A DNA stretch of 64,000 nucleotides, from positions 1,054,001 through 1,118,000 of the forward strand of contig NZ_CP035490.1 of the NCBI RefSeq assembly GCF_004135205.1, read 5' to 3'. Below the pieces are notes generated by a model. The model was not told where the DNA came from and ran no database searches. It was given only the letters and a program-made list of their open reading frames with translations. Both the position numbers and the translations under genes were made by a program. Each line of letters begins with the position of its first letter. Positions within the stretch are counted from its first letter, which is position 1. Source of the stretch: Hahella sp. KA22 (GTDB lineage: Bacteria; Pseudomonadota; Gammaproteobacteria; Pseudomonadales; Oleiphilaceae). Shown here piece after piece: positions 18,623-26,361 of the stretch.

Positions 18623-19306
18623 TTATCGCACCAGTTCGATTTCGCCATTGACGGTCATGGTGACCGTTTGCGTGCCGGCTGCTACGGCAGGCGTCGCCAT
18701 CTCGGCCATTTTGGCTGCGCCGAAGCTGCGCATTTCCTGGCGCGCATAATAGACGGGACCGCTGCTTGAAATATTCATGTTTACGATTTTGTAGCTCTGC
18801 GCTCCCAGTTGGGAGGTAATCAACTTGGCGCGCTCGCCAAATGATTTCAGCGCTTCGCCGATTAGTTCGTTTTCTTTGGACGCTTTCAGAGCGTCAGAGG
18901 CGTCGAATTCCACATTTTGTACTTTCAGACGCTCCTGCAGTTCGCCAATAAGGCCGGACAGCGCTTCGATATCTTTACTTTCCAGCTTCAGGGACTGCTC
19001 CGCATTCCAGGCTACGATTTTTTGCTCTTTGTAGCGGGGATCAGTGCGGTAATCCTGGGTCTGGTACTTCACGCTTTTGGCGGATTTTACTTCATCCAGC
19101 GCCCAACGCATGGCTTTGTTTACATCATCCGCCGCCTGTTGTGCGGTTTTCTGCTGTGATTGGGAGTGTAGTACGACGCGCATGATGTCGTTCTCCAGTT
19201 CGCCTTTGGCTTCAGTGGAGAGTTGAACGCGGTCGTAATTGGTTTGCTCAGCAGCGAACGCAGGCATGGCCAGAACGCTGAGTACAAGAAATCTGCTTAT
19301 CGACAT
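18623..19306 (-). CDS. SIMPL-domain (DUF541) exported protein
   Basis: This 227-residue protein has a short signal peptide (MSISRFLVLSVLAMPAFAAE). A SIMPL/DUF541 domain follows, with the repeated beta-alpha pattern VQLSTEAKGELENDIMRVVL, KYQTQDYRTDPRYKEQKIVAW and the C-terminal TQTVTMTVNGEIELVR strand. Family members are periplasmic or outer-membrane proteins (for example E. coli YggE, linked to oxidative stress); their biochemical role is uncertain. It may share a transcript with the aspartoacylase-family gene downstream. Confidence 0.88.
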   Translation of the reverse strand: MSISRFLVLSVLAMPAFAAEQTNYDRVQLSTEAKGELENDIMRVVLHSQSQQKTAQQAADDVNKAMRWALDEVKSAKSVKYQTQDYRTDPRYKEQKIVAWNAEQSLKLESKDIEALSGLIGELQERLKVQNVEFDASDALKASKENELIGEALKSFGERAKLITSQLGAQSYKIVNMNISSSGPVYYARQEMRSFGAAKMAEMATPAVAAGTQTVTMTVNGEIELVR

Positions 19307-19477
19307 GATTTTCTCCCTAATCCTAAAAATAGTTGCTGTTCAGCAACATAGCAAAATGATCCTGAGGGCTAAAGATAAATTTAGTTAAGGAGAAGCGATG
19401 GTGAGTGAATTTACGAGGGGCGCGTTAGTAAAGAAGGGGAGGGAGAAGAGAAATCAGAAACGTGCTTTATTCAGGGC
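19307..19477. other. Intergenic region between the SIMPL gene and the small-peptide gene
   Basis: This stretch holds the promoter of the SIMPL gene (minus). On the plus strand AAGGAG at 19387-19392 precedes an ATG at 19398, but the open frame from it runs straight through the terminator and antisense to the 34-codon gene, so I do not call it a gene. Confidence 0.4.
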
Positions 19478-19506
19478 AAAAAAAAACCGCGAAATAAATT
19501 TCGCGG
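19478..19506 (-). terminator. Intrinsic terminator of the 34-codon gene
   Basis: Read on the minus strand, CCGCGAAA and TTTCGCGG make a perfect stem around a four-base loop, followed directly by nine T residues. It lies 41 bases after the stop codon of the small gene and points the same way, so it marks a real transcription unit there. Confidence 0.92.
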
Positions 19507-19547
19507 CAGGAATTGTGCACTTTCATCAGGCTGGAGTCCAAAGGGTG

Positions 19548-19652
19548 TCAACAGTAGTAGATGCTGTTGAGATACTCGTCCAACGCTGCAAAATTTGCTT
19601 GCTCTTGGTCAGTATTTGGAACACAAACTTTCCAATTTTCATCATACATCAT
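19548..19652 (-). CDS. Small 34-residue Cys-terminated peptide, unknown function
   Basis: On the minus strand, ATG at 19652 opens 34 codons ending TGA at 19548-19550. The peptide begins MMYDENWKVCVP and ends LDEYLNSIYYC; it is acidic and aromatic-rich, with one internal Cys (residue 10) and Cys as the last residue. AGGGAGAGA, seven or so bases before the tandem ATG ATG, is a good ribosome binding site, and a strong terminator follows 41 bases after the stop. There is no hydrophobic signal sequence, so it is cytoplasmic or a leaderless precursor. I do not recognise the family. It is divergent to an AraC-type regulator 316 bases away, which could control it. Possible roles (inference only) are a small regulatory protein or a precursor of a modified peptide; no modification enzyme is adjacent. 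Confidence 0.7.
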   Translation of the reverse strand: MMYDENWKVCVPNTDQEQANFAALDEYLNSIYYC

Positions 19653-19968
19653 ACTTGTCTCTCCCTAAGTCAAGTGGCCTGAGTCGGTTCTCTAGGGCCT
19701 GAAAACACAGTTAAACGATGGCTACTGCTTCACGTTTACGGGATTCATATTATCAAGGTGAAAGAAATCCGGCTTGACCGCCTGTGTTAAGCTTTTGACA
19801 TTCTGTTGCAACTTTGCGCAGCTATGGTCGGCTTCTTCTTTAATTGCTACAGCGTCTGCATTGTTGCGGAAAAATCGCCCCCGACTCTTACCGCCATACG
19901 TGGATGATTGTTATATTGGCCGCTAATAATAATTAACAGTCCCATTTAAATGGTTGAGATTAGTTGAT
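19653..19968. other. 316-base divergent promoter region (small peptide gene / AraC regulator)
   Basis: The region should contain the promoters of both flanking genes. It is AT-rich toward the AraC gene (CTAATAATAATTAACAG at 19922-19938). I found no coding sequence and no clear inverted repeat that would define an operator. Confidence 0.45.
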
Positions 19969-20970
19969 ATGGATCAGCCCACTGTCGCCGGTTCCACCGT
20001 TAAAGCGCTTTGCTTTTGGCTTGCTGAGCGAGGGATGGATATCAATGCTTTGGCGCGTGAGGCTGAGCTGGATCTCTCCATGCTGGAAGATCAGGACTAT
20101 CGAGTCCCATTACCGGCTTATAATTTGTTGTGGTCTCGCGCCGAAGAAACCCTGAAGGACCCTGCTGTTGGCCTGCATGTAGGAGAGTGGGTTGATTCAC
20201 GCCGCATGGGGGTGATTGGACACATCATCTTCAACAACCGCACCCTGGAGCAGGGTTTAAAGCAATACGTGCGCCTGTCTGCGCTAGTGAACGAGGGGGT
20301 GCGTACGGAATTTCACCTGCAGGGGGACGATGCGGTCATTGAGTATCATTGCGAACGGCCCGAGTATTATCATCGCGCGGGTATGGATCGGATGCTGGCG
20401 TTGTCGGTGACCAGGGCGCGGCGCTTTGTCAGCGAGAAGATCTACCTGACCAAAGTGGGCTTTGCTCACCCTGCGCCTGAGTATGTCGCCGAATACGAGC
20501 GCATCTTTCAATGCCCGGTGAGCTTCGGCCAGCCCTGTTGCTCTCTCGCCTTCAATAAAGACTTTCTCTCCTTTGAACTTCCCCAGCGTAATCCTTATTT
20601 GCATCAGGCGTTAACTCGCCAAGTGGAGGCGCTGCTGCAGAAGCTGTCTCTGCGCCGTACGGTGTCGCACAAAGTGAAGGCGATTGTGGCCAAGCGCCTG
20701 TCCCGAGGCGATATCGAAGCGGAAAAAGTGGCGGAGAAAATGAATATGTCGCGTCACACCCTGTACCGCAAACTGAAACAGGAAGACGTGTCATTCCAGG
20801 AACTGGTGGAGCAGGTGCGTAAGGATAAAGCCTTGGATTATCTGCAGAAAGGTAAGTATTCCCTTAGCGAAATCGCCTTCCTGCTGGGGTTCTCCGAGCT
20901 GAGCGCATTCAGCCGCGCGTTTAAGCGCTGGACCGGGGAAAGCCCCGCCAACTATCGCAGTCAGCAATAG
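19969..20970 (+). CDS. AraC-family transcriptional regulator (OruR-like)
   Basis: The protein is 333 residues if ATG 19969 is used; an in-frame TTG at 19954 has no ribosome binding site. Residues about 15-200 form the arabinose-binding-like N-terminal domain of the OruR/ToxR-regulated type (ALAREAELDLSMLEDQDYRVPL). The C-terminal AraC helix-turn-helix pair is clear: VAEKMNMSRHTLYRKLKQE and LSEIAFLLGFSELSAFSRAFKRWTGESPANYR. The ligand is unknown. It is divergent to the 34-codon gene and convergent with the CHASE-like gene. Confidence 0.9.
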   Translation: MDQPTVAGSTVKALCFWLAERGMDINALAREAELDLSMLEDQDYRVPLPAYNLLWSRAEETLKDPAVGLHVGEWVDSRRMGVIGHIIFNNRTLEQGLKQYVRLSALVNEGVRTEFHLQGDDAVIEYHCERPEYYHRAGMDRMLALSVTRARRFVSEKIYLTKVGFAHPAPEYVAEYERIFQCPVSFGQPCCSLAFNKDFLSFELPQRNPYLHQALTRQVEALLQKLSLRRTVSHKVKAIVAKRLSRGDIEAEKVAEKMNMSRHTLYRKLKQEDVSFQELVEQVRKDKALDYLQKGKYSLSEIAFLLGFSELSAFSRAFKRWTGESPANYRSQQ

Positions 20971-20993
20971 CTGGCGTCACAAGGCTTAGCCTT

Positions 20994-21914
20994 CTAAAAC
21001 CCTTCCGCTTCGTTGGCCTCACCGCTCTTTCGCGTGGGGCGGGCGAGCAGTAACGACAACAGAATGCTGATGATGGCGCCGGAGATAAACAGGGTGACGG
21101 TGTAACGGTTATTGGTTTGATCATGGAAGGCCTGATTGGGCGTGATGCGCAGTAGCCATTGTCGTCCCGGCAGTTCCAGCGTATCGCTATACAGCCAGGA
21201 TTTGCGTTTCTTAATATTTTCCTCACCGTCCTGCGGCAGCACCAGCTTCACTAATGGGTCGCTGGCGTAGCGCATCAAGTCAAACATGGATAGGGTGAAG
21301 CCCTCCGGTTTGTAGTCGACGACCGCGGTTTTCAGACTATGTTCCAGATCGAAACTGATAGCGATGAGCATGTCGTCCACCCGACGGATATAGCGAACTT
21401 CGCCGCGGTAGGCGGGATTCTGGGAGTTGATGCGGGTCACCGGCGTTGCGATGGTTTCCCCACTGCGCCAAGCCTCGTCGAAGGCGGGTTGAAGCTCGGG
21501 CAATTCGGTGACCCGCTTGATGTCGTTGAGCGTCAGGGATTGCAGGCTGTTGATGTCCGTCACGCTGAAACGACGGCCGTCATCGGCGGATTTTGCGATA
21601 ACCAGATGCTCAATGGTGCTGATGTTGGGAAATCCCTGCAAAAACACCCGTGTGGCGTCAGTGGCGGCGTCTTCCGATTCGGGACGAGCGCTGCACATAC
21701 GGAACCACAATTCCGCGGCGGCGCGATTTTGTTCAAACGTGCGGCGGACCGTTTGTGCAATGAACTGCGCTTCCTGAACAAAACGCGCATGAGCGTCTTT
21801 TTCTTGCTGCTTATTGGAAAAATAGGACATCGCCGCGGTTAGCGACAGCCCCACCAATAGCGCCAGGAGTGATGGCAGAGAAAGTAAAAACCCGTACATA
21901 TTGCGGGACTGCAT
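20994..21914 (-). CDS. CHASE-like periplasmic sensor membrane protein with no output domain
   Basis: This 306-residue protein has one membrane helix near residues 10-32, a periplasmic domain of about 230 residues and a second helix near residues 272-293. It then ends after a short cytoplasmic tail (RPTRKSGEANEAEGF). The periplasmic part has CHASE-domain features: FVQEAQFIAQTVRRTFEQNRAAAE, then a long region with AYRGEVRYIRRVDD, and PGRQWLLRITPNQ before the second helix. CHASE domains normally feed a kinase, cyclase or phosphodiesterase; none is encoded here or next door. It could be a truncated receptor or a stand-alone ligand-binding subunit. Confidence 0.7.
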   Translation of the reverse strand: MQSRNMYGFLLSLPSLLALLVGLSLTAAMSYFSNKQQEKDAHARFVQEAQFIAQTVRRTFEQNRAAAELWFRMCSARPESEDAATDATRVFLQGFPNISTIEHLVIAKSADDGRRFSVTDINSLQSLTLNDIKRVTELPELQPAFDEAWRSGETIATPVTRINSQNPAYRGEVRYIRRVDDMLIAISFDLEHSLKTAVVDYKPEGFTLSMFDLMRYASDPLVKLVLPQDGEENIKKRKSWLYSDTLELPGRQWLLRITPNQAFHDQTNNRYTVTLFISGAIISILLSLLLARPTRKSGEANEAEGF

Positions 21915-22045
21915 TGAATCCTCCGGATAATTGCCGCCCCCAGGCGGTTACCAACCTGTTTCCGCTGAAAGCGTAATCCATATTCGTGACAGCCGGTAAC
22001 TATAGAGTTCCCCATTATCCGCATCAAGCGGAAGCCTGAAAGCCT

Positions 22046-23791
22046 TTATCTTTGATATACATAAGTGCCCGGTGCGTCACAAAGTTGCGGATAATCGGAA
22101 TCTGGCGCACCAAGCGGCGGAGGCGAGGTTTGCTCAGAGCTGCTGTGATCCCGCAGCCACTGGCTCCAGGCCGGCCACCAGGAGCCGTCATGGCGAGTCG
22201 CAATGTTGAGCCAGTCGTCAGGGCTGTAATTGCGGTCCTTGCCGTAACGGGTGTTGATTTGATAACTGCGCCTCGGATGACCGGGTTCGCTGATGATGCC
22301 CGCGTTGTGACCGCCGCTGGTCAATAAAAAAGTAATCTCTGCGGAACTGGTAAGGCGGCGGATTTTATAAACGGATTTCCAGGGCGCGACATGATCTTTG
22401 GTGGCGCCAACGACGAAGATGGGAATACGGATGTCCCTTAAGAATATCGGACTGTCATCCACTTCAAAACGGCCTTCGGCGAGGTCGTTATTCAGAAACA
22501 GACTGCGCAGATATTGCGAGTGCATGCGGTAGGGCATGCGAGTGGTGTCCGCGTTCCAGGCCATCAGATCGTTCATCTTACTGCGTTCGCCCAGCATGTA
22601 TTCGCGCACGATGCGCGACCACAGAAGGTCCTTTGAGCGCAGCATCATGAAGGCGCCGGACATTTGCGTGGCGTCCAGATAACCCTGCTCCCACATCAGG
22701 TCTTCCAGGAAGGTGAGCTGACTTTCATTGATGAACAACATCAGTTCTCCAGCTTCCTTGAAGTCTGTTTGCGCAGCGAAAAGGCTGATGGTGGCGAGTC
22801 GTTTATCTTCATCTCTCGCCATCGCAGCGGCGGCGATGCTGAGCAGGGTGCCGCCAAGACAATAGCCGACGCCGTGTATCGGTGGCGCGTCGGGAACGAT
22901 GGCGGAGATTGCGTCCAGCGCTTCCATCACTCCCAGTCGCAGATAATCCTGCATACCGAGATTGCGATCTTTGCCATCCGGGTTCAGCCAGGAAATCATA
23001 AACACCGTATGGCCCTGTTCCACCAGATAGCGCGCCAGGGAGTTGTGCGGCGACAGGTCGAGAATGTAGTACTTCATGATCCAGGCGGGAACGATAAGCA
23101 CCGGTTCTTTGTACGCGCTTTCTGTCGTAGGCGCGTACTGGATCAGTTCTATCAGGCGATTGCGATAAATCACTTTGCCTGGGGTCACGGCGAGATTCTC
23201 GCCAACCCTGTAGTTTTCCGAGCCGACAGGCGGGTCGCCATTGAGCAGGCGCTGAGCGTCTTCGCGCCAGTTCTCCAGGCCGTCGAGGAAATTTTTGCCG
23301 CCGGTTTCCAGGGTTTTCTTGATGACCTCCGGATTCAGCCAGGGAATATTAGACGGAGACATCAAATCTAATATCTGACGGGCGCAAAAGGAGACGATAT
23401 TTTCGTTGCGGGGCGACACGCCGGGAATATCCGTAGTTGCGTAGTGCCACCACTGCTCATAAAGCAGGAACCATTGGTAGGCCAGATTAAAGGGAAAGTG
23501 GCCCCATTCCTCGTTGCGAAAGCGAATATCCTGGGGAAGGGGTTCAATGACCGGCTCCGGGTTCTGGTTGGCGATGGCGCGGGAGCAGTAGACGCCATAA
23601 CGCAGCAGGTTGCGGGAGATGTTTTTGGCCAGTTCAGCCTGTTTTCCGGGCGCCATCAAGGCATGGCTGACCCAGTCTGTGTAGGCCTGGATGAAAGCGG
23701 CGGGAGAATTGCCGCCAGTGCCGTACCCGATAAACGCATGCAGGAGGCGGTCAATCGCCTTTGATTCCGCAAATAAAGAGCTGTCGTCCAC
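22046..23791 (-). CDS. phaC: Polyhydroxyalkanoate synthase
   Basis: This 581-residue protein polymerises hydroxyacyl-CoA into storage polyester. The lipase-like box is GYCLGG with catalytic Cys near residue 311. The Asp is in VGATKDHVAPW and the His in TSGGHNAGIISEPGHPRR, completing the triad. WNPEVIKKT-like and KVIYRNRLIELIQYAPTT stretches are typical of the family. The length fits class I enzymes, which work without PhaE or PhaR. No phaA, phaB, phasin or regulator gene lies beside it, so it is a solitary synthase gene and monomer supply must be encoded elsewhere. Confidence 0.92.
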   Translation of the reverse strand: MDDSSLFAESKAIDRLLHAFIGYGTGGNSPAAFIQAYTDWVSHALMAPGKQAELAKNISRNLLRYGVYCSRAIANQNPEPVIEPLPQDIRFRNEEWGHFPFNLAYQWFLLYEQWWHYATTDIPGVSPRNENIVSFCARQILDLMSPSNIPWLNPEVIKKTLETGGKNFLDGLENWREDAQRLLNGDPPVGSENYRVGENLAVTPGKVIYRNRLIELIQYAPTTESAYKEPVLIVPAWIMKYYILDLSPHNSLARYLVEQGHTVFMISWLNPDGKDRNLGMQDYLRLGVMEALDAISAIVPDAPPIHGVGYCLGGTLLSIAAAAMARDEDKRLATISLFAAQTDFKEAGELMLFINESQLTFLEDLMWEQGYLDATQMSGAFMMLRSKDLLWSRIVREYMLGERSKMNDLMAWNADTTRMPYRMHSQYLRSLFLNNDLAEGRFEVDDSPIFLRDIRIPIFVVGATKDHVAPWKSVYKIRRLTSSAEITFLLTSGGHNAGIISEPGHPRRSYQINTRYGKDRNYSPDDWLNIATRHDGSWWPAWSQWLRDHSSSEQTSPPPLGAPDSDYPQLCDAPGTYVYQR

Positions 23792-23960
23792 GTTAGCCTC
23801 TTTGTTTTAGTAGACGTTAAAACATGACGCGAAACGCAGGAGCGCGTCCTGGGTGGATCCGGGGACTGCTTGTGGAATGATCACAGTAAGGAGTTGGGGC
23901 TTTGAAAGCAACCGTGAAAGACGGCCGGCGAAACGCAACGCTCGCCGGCTTTGCTGTGGG

Positions 23961-24752
23961 TCAAGCGTGGCGTAGACGGTGTGCGCCCATGCTGCCTAAA
24001 AACAGGACGAACGCCGCGACGACGACCGATGGCCCGGCGGGAGTGTCCCACCACCAGGACAGGCTCAGTCCCGCCACCACCGCGAAGACGCCGCTGGCGA
24101 TGGCGAGCGCCGCCATTTTTTCCGGTGTATCGCTGAAGGGGCGGGCCGCGGCGGCGGGGATAATCAGCAAGGAGGTCACCAGCAGTACGCCGACGACTTT
24201 CATGGCGAGAGCGATGACTAGCGACATCATCAGCATCAATTGCAATTGAGTGCGTAATACGTTGTAGCCTTCTACCGCTGCGAGATCTTCATTCAGGGTC
24301 ATCATCAACAGGGAGCGCCACAGGAGTTTGAGCATGATGATGGCCGCCACCGCACCGGCGAAAATCCAAATGACATCCTGATAATTGAGCGCCAACAGGT
24401 CGCCGAACAGATAGCTCATCAAGTCCACTTGCTGGTCCCGCATAAAGCTCAGCGCCACTAGGCCCAGAGACAAGGAGCTGTGCGCCAGGATGCCCAGCAG
24501 CGTGTCGGTAGCGATGTGTTTTTGCCTCTGCATCAGGGCCAGCGTCAGGCCCATTAATACGCATCCGGCGGTGATGGCGAGGCTGACGTTCACCTCCAGC
24601 ATCAAGCCTAACGCGACGCCCATCAACGCGGAATGGGACAGGGTGTCTCCGAAATAAGACATGCGCCGCCACACCACAAAGCAGCCCAAAGGCCCGGTGA
24701 TAAAAGCCAGGCCAATGCCCCCCAACAGGGCGGGAATGAGAATATCAAGCAT
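23961..24752 (-). CDS. znuB: Zinc ABC transporter permease ZnuB
   Basis: This permease has about eight hydrophobic helices and the ABC-3 family opening MLDILIPALLGGIGLAFITGPLGCFVVWRRMSYFGDTLSHSALMG. It moves zinc across the inner membrane with ZnuC as ATPase and ZnuA as binding protein. An upstream in-frame ATG (24803) exists. I chose ATG 24752 because it overlaps the znuC stop as ATGCTTGA, a typical translational-coupling arrangement, and matches the family N-terminus. It is the last gene of zur-znuC-znuB. Confidence 0.92.
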   Translation of the reverse strand: MLDILIPALLGGIGLAFITGPLGCFVVWRRMSYFGDTLSHSALMGVALGLMLEVNVSLAITAGCVLMGLTLALMQRQKHIATDTLLGILAHSSLSLGLVALSFMRDQQVDLMSYLFGDLLALNYQDVIWIFAGAVAAIIMLKLLWRSLLMMTLNEDLAAVEGYNVLRTQLQLMLMMSLVIALAMKVVGVLLVTSLLIIPAAAARPFSDTPEKMAALAIASGVFAVVAGLSLSWWWDTPAGPSVVVAAFVLFLGSMGAHRLRHA

Positions 24753-25512
24753 GTTGGCCGCCGTGAGAGCATTCGCTGCCTGCGGCGACGGTGCCGTCGG
24801 CATGGTGATGATGATCGTGATGGTGGTGGTAGACCGCCAGCGAGCGCGCCGCCTGGGTCCCGAACAGATTGATGAAAGCGGGCTCGTTGGACACTTTTTC
24901 TGGGTGTCCGGCGCAGCAGATATGCCGGTTCAGGCACAACACTTGATCCGTAGAAGCCATCACCAAATGAAGATCGTGAGAGACCAGCAAGGCGCCGCAG
25001 TGCAGATCATCCCGCAGCGAACGGATAAGGCGGTACAGCTCCGCCTGGCCGGTAACGTCCACTCCTTGCGCGGGTTCATCCAGCACCAACAAGTCCGGCG
25101 CCCGTTGCAACGCGCGCGCCAGTAGCACCCGTTGCAGCTCGCCGCCGGATAAGGTGTGCATGGGCTGTTTGGCGACGTGCTCCATTTCCACTCTTTGCAG
25201 GGCTTCACGCCAACGTTGCGGGTTGTGCGCCAATTGCAGAAAGCGTTTAACGGTCAGAGGCAAAGACGCGTCAATGTGAAAGCGTTGCGGCATGTAGCCG
25301 ATTTTCAGGCCGGGACGGCGCAGCACTTCACCACGGCTCAACGGCTGTATGCCCAAGAGCGCTTTGGCCAGCGTGGATTTGCCAGCGCCGTTGGGACCAA
25401 TGACCGTGATTATTTCGCCGGGGTTGATATCAAAAGTGATGTTTTCGATCAGTGTGCGGCCTTGAATTTCGACAGTGACGTCTTGCAGGCGTATCAATGG
25501 CGGCGAGTTCAT
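24745..25512 (-). CDS. znuC: Zinc ABC transporter ATPase ZnuC
   Basis: The ATPase has Walker A GPNGAGKST, signature LSGGELQRVLLARAL and Walker B LLVLDEPAQGVD. The C-terminus is His-rich (HHHHDHHHHADG), as expected for a zinc-linked protein. Start ATG 25512 overlaps the zur stop (ATGA), showing coupling; the longer frame from 25536 would begin inside zur and lacks a ribosome binding site. ZnuC energises zinc uptake with ZnuB. The periplasmic binding protein gene znuA is not in this operon or window. Confidence 0.93.
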   Translation of the reverse strand: MNSPPLIRLQDVTVEIQGRTLIENITFDINPGEIITVIGPNGAGKSTLAKALLGIQPLSRGEVLRRPGLKIGYMPQRFHIDASLPLTVKRFLQLAHNPQRWREALQRVEMEHVAKQPMHTLSGGELQRVLLARALQRAPDLLVLDEPAQGVDVTGQAELYRLIRSLRDDLHCGALLVSHDLHLVMASTDQVLCLNRHICCAGHPEKVSNEPAFINLFGTQAARSLAVYHHHHDHHHHADGTVAAGSECSHGGQHA

Positions 25513-25997
25513 TGGGCTGTCCTGCAGGCAGTGCACAGGCCGCTGATTTCCAGCGTCATGCTTTCCACTTCGAAATCCTGCTCCTGCGCCAGGCTCAACA
25601 ACTGCTTGCGCAGCGCGTCTTCAGTAATTTCCTGTGCGCGTTTGCACTGTTTGCAAATCAAAAAGCCGCCTTGGTGGCCTTCCTGAGGGCAAACGCAACC
25701 CATGAAGGCGTTCAGTGACGCAATGCGATGCACAAGACCGTTTTCCTGCAGAAACTCCAGCGCCCGGTATACGGTCGGCGGCGCGGAATTACGACCTTCC
25801 TGTCCAAACTGAGCCAGGATGTCGTAGGCGCCAATGGGCTTGTGAGATTGCCAGATCAGCTCCAACACCCGCAAGCGGGTGTCAGTCAGTCTCAGACCGC
25901 GTTCTTTACAGAGTTTCTTGGCGGTAATCAGCGCGTCATGAATGCAGGAGGCGTGATTATGTTGCTGAAACACGGCGTTGTCGGATTGGCTGTTCAT
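25509..25997 (-). CDS. zur: Zinc uptake regulator Zur (Fur family)
   Basis: This 162-residue Fur-family repressor has its helix-turn-helix in LRLTDTRLRVLELIWQSHKPIGAYDIL. The structural zinc cysteines are in GCVCPQEGHQGGFLICKQCKRAQE and the C-terminal CTACR. The N-terminal NHASCIHDALITAKK matches gammaproteobacterial Zur and not Fur. With zinc bound it represses zinc uptake genes. It is first in zur-znuC-znuB, and a palindrome at 26060-26077 looks like its own operator, so the operon is probably autoregulated. Confidence 0.93.
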   Translation of the reverse strand: MNSQSDNAVFQQHNHASCIHDALITAKKLCKERGLRLTDTRLRVLELIWQSHKPIGAYDILAQFGQEGRNSAPPTVYRALEFLQENGLVHRIASLNAFMGCVCPQEGHQGGFLICKQCKRAQEITEDALRKQLLSLAQEQDFEVESMTLEISGLCTACRTAQ

Positions 25998-26361
25998 AAT
26001 GATTCCGCAAGAGTTGCAATGCTGGCGTTAGCGCCGTCGTCGGCGGAGGCGTAAGAAATGTAATGTTATAACAATTGAGCTTGCGCTGAAACCGTCAACG
26101 GCGTTCATAGCGGCGTCTGGCGTGAAGCAAGTCGCCAAAGTAGCTAAATTTCGCGTTTTTATAAGGTTACTTGTATGCAAAACCGCCGGTTAGGGTCCAT
26201 AATCCTTGGCTGGACGTTCGGCAGGCGCTTGTCGACGTCCGTATTATAAAAATATAAATCAGGGCGGAATGAAACCGGCGTATGCCGGATTGCCAGGAAG
26301 GTCGCGCTGAGTCCTCGGGTCGAGACTTCGAACCCCGTGAGACTTCAGAGGTAAAATAAGA
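25998..26361. other. 364-base divergent region between zur and the MalE-like gene
   Basis: This region contains the candidate Zur operator near its left end and the promoter of the MalE-like gene on the right. The AGAGGTAAAATAAG sequence just before ATG 26362 is that gene's ribosome binding site. A stretch at 26300-26330 superficially resembles a tRNA T-arm but no tRNA folds there. No gene is seen. Confidence 0.5.
26060..26077. promoter_or_regulatory. Candidate Zur operator
   Basis: The site GTAATGTTATAACAATTG has a perfect central palindrome TGTTATAACA. Gammaproteobacterial Zur boxes have the same core (GTAATGTTATAACATTAC type). It lies 63 bases upstream of the zur start, in the position expected for autorepression of zur-znuC-znuB. 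Confidence 0.75.

Noticed and set aside
19398-19682. Plus-strand open frame of 94 codons with AAGGAG upstream
   Set aside because: It runs through the minus-strand terminator and antisense to the 34-codon gene; composition is not protein-like (Lys/Arg at the start, hydrophobic run at the end).
26300-26330. Stretch resembling a tRNA T-arm (TTCGAACCCC)
   Set aside because: No matching acceptor, D or anticodon arms can be folded around it.
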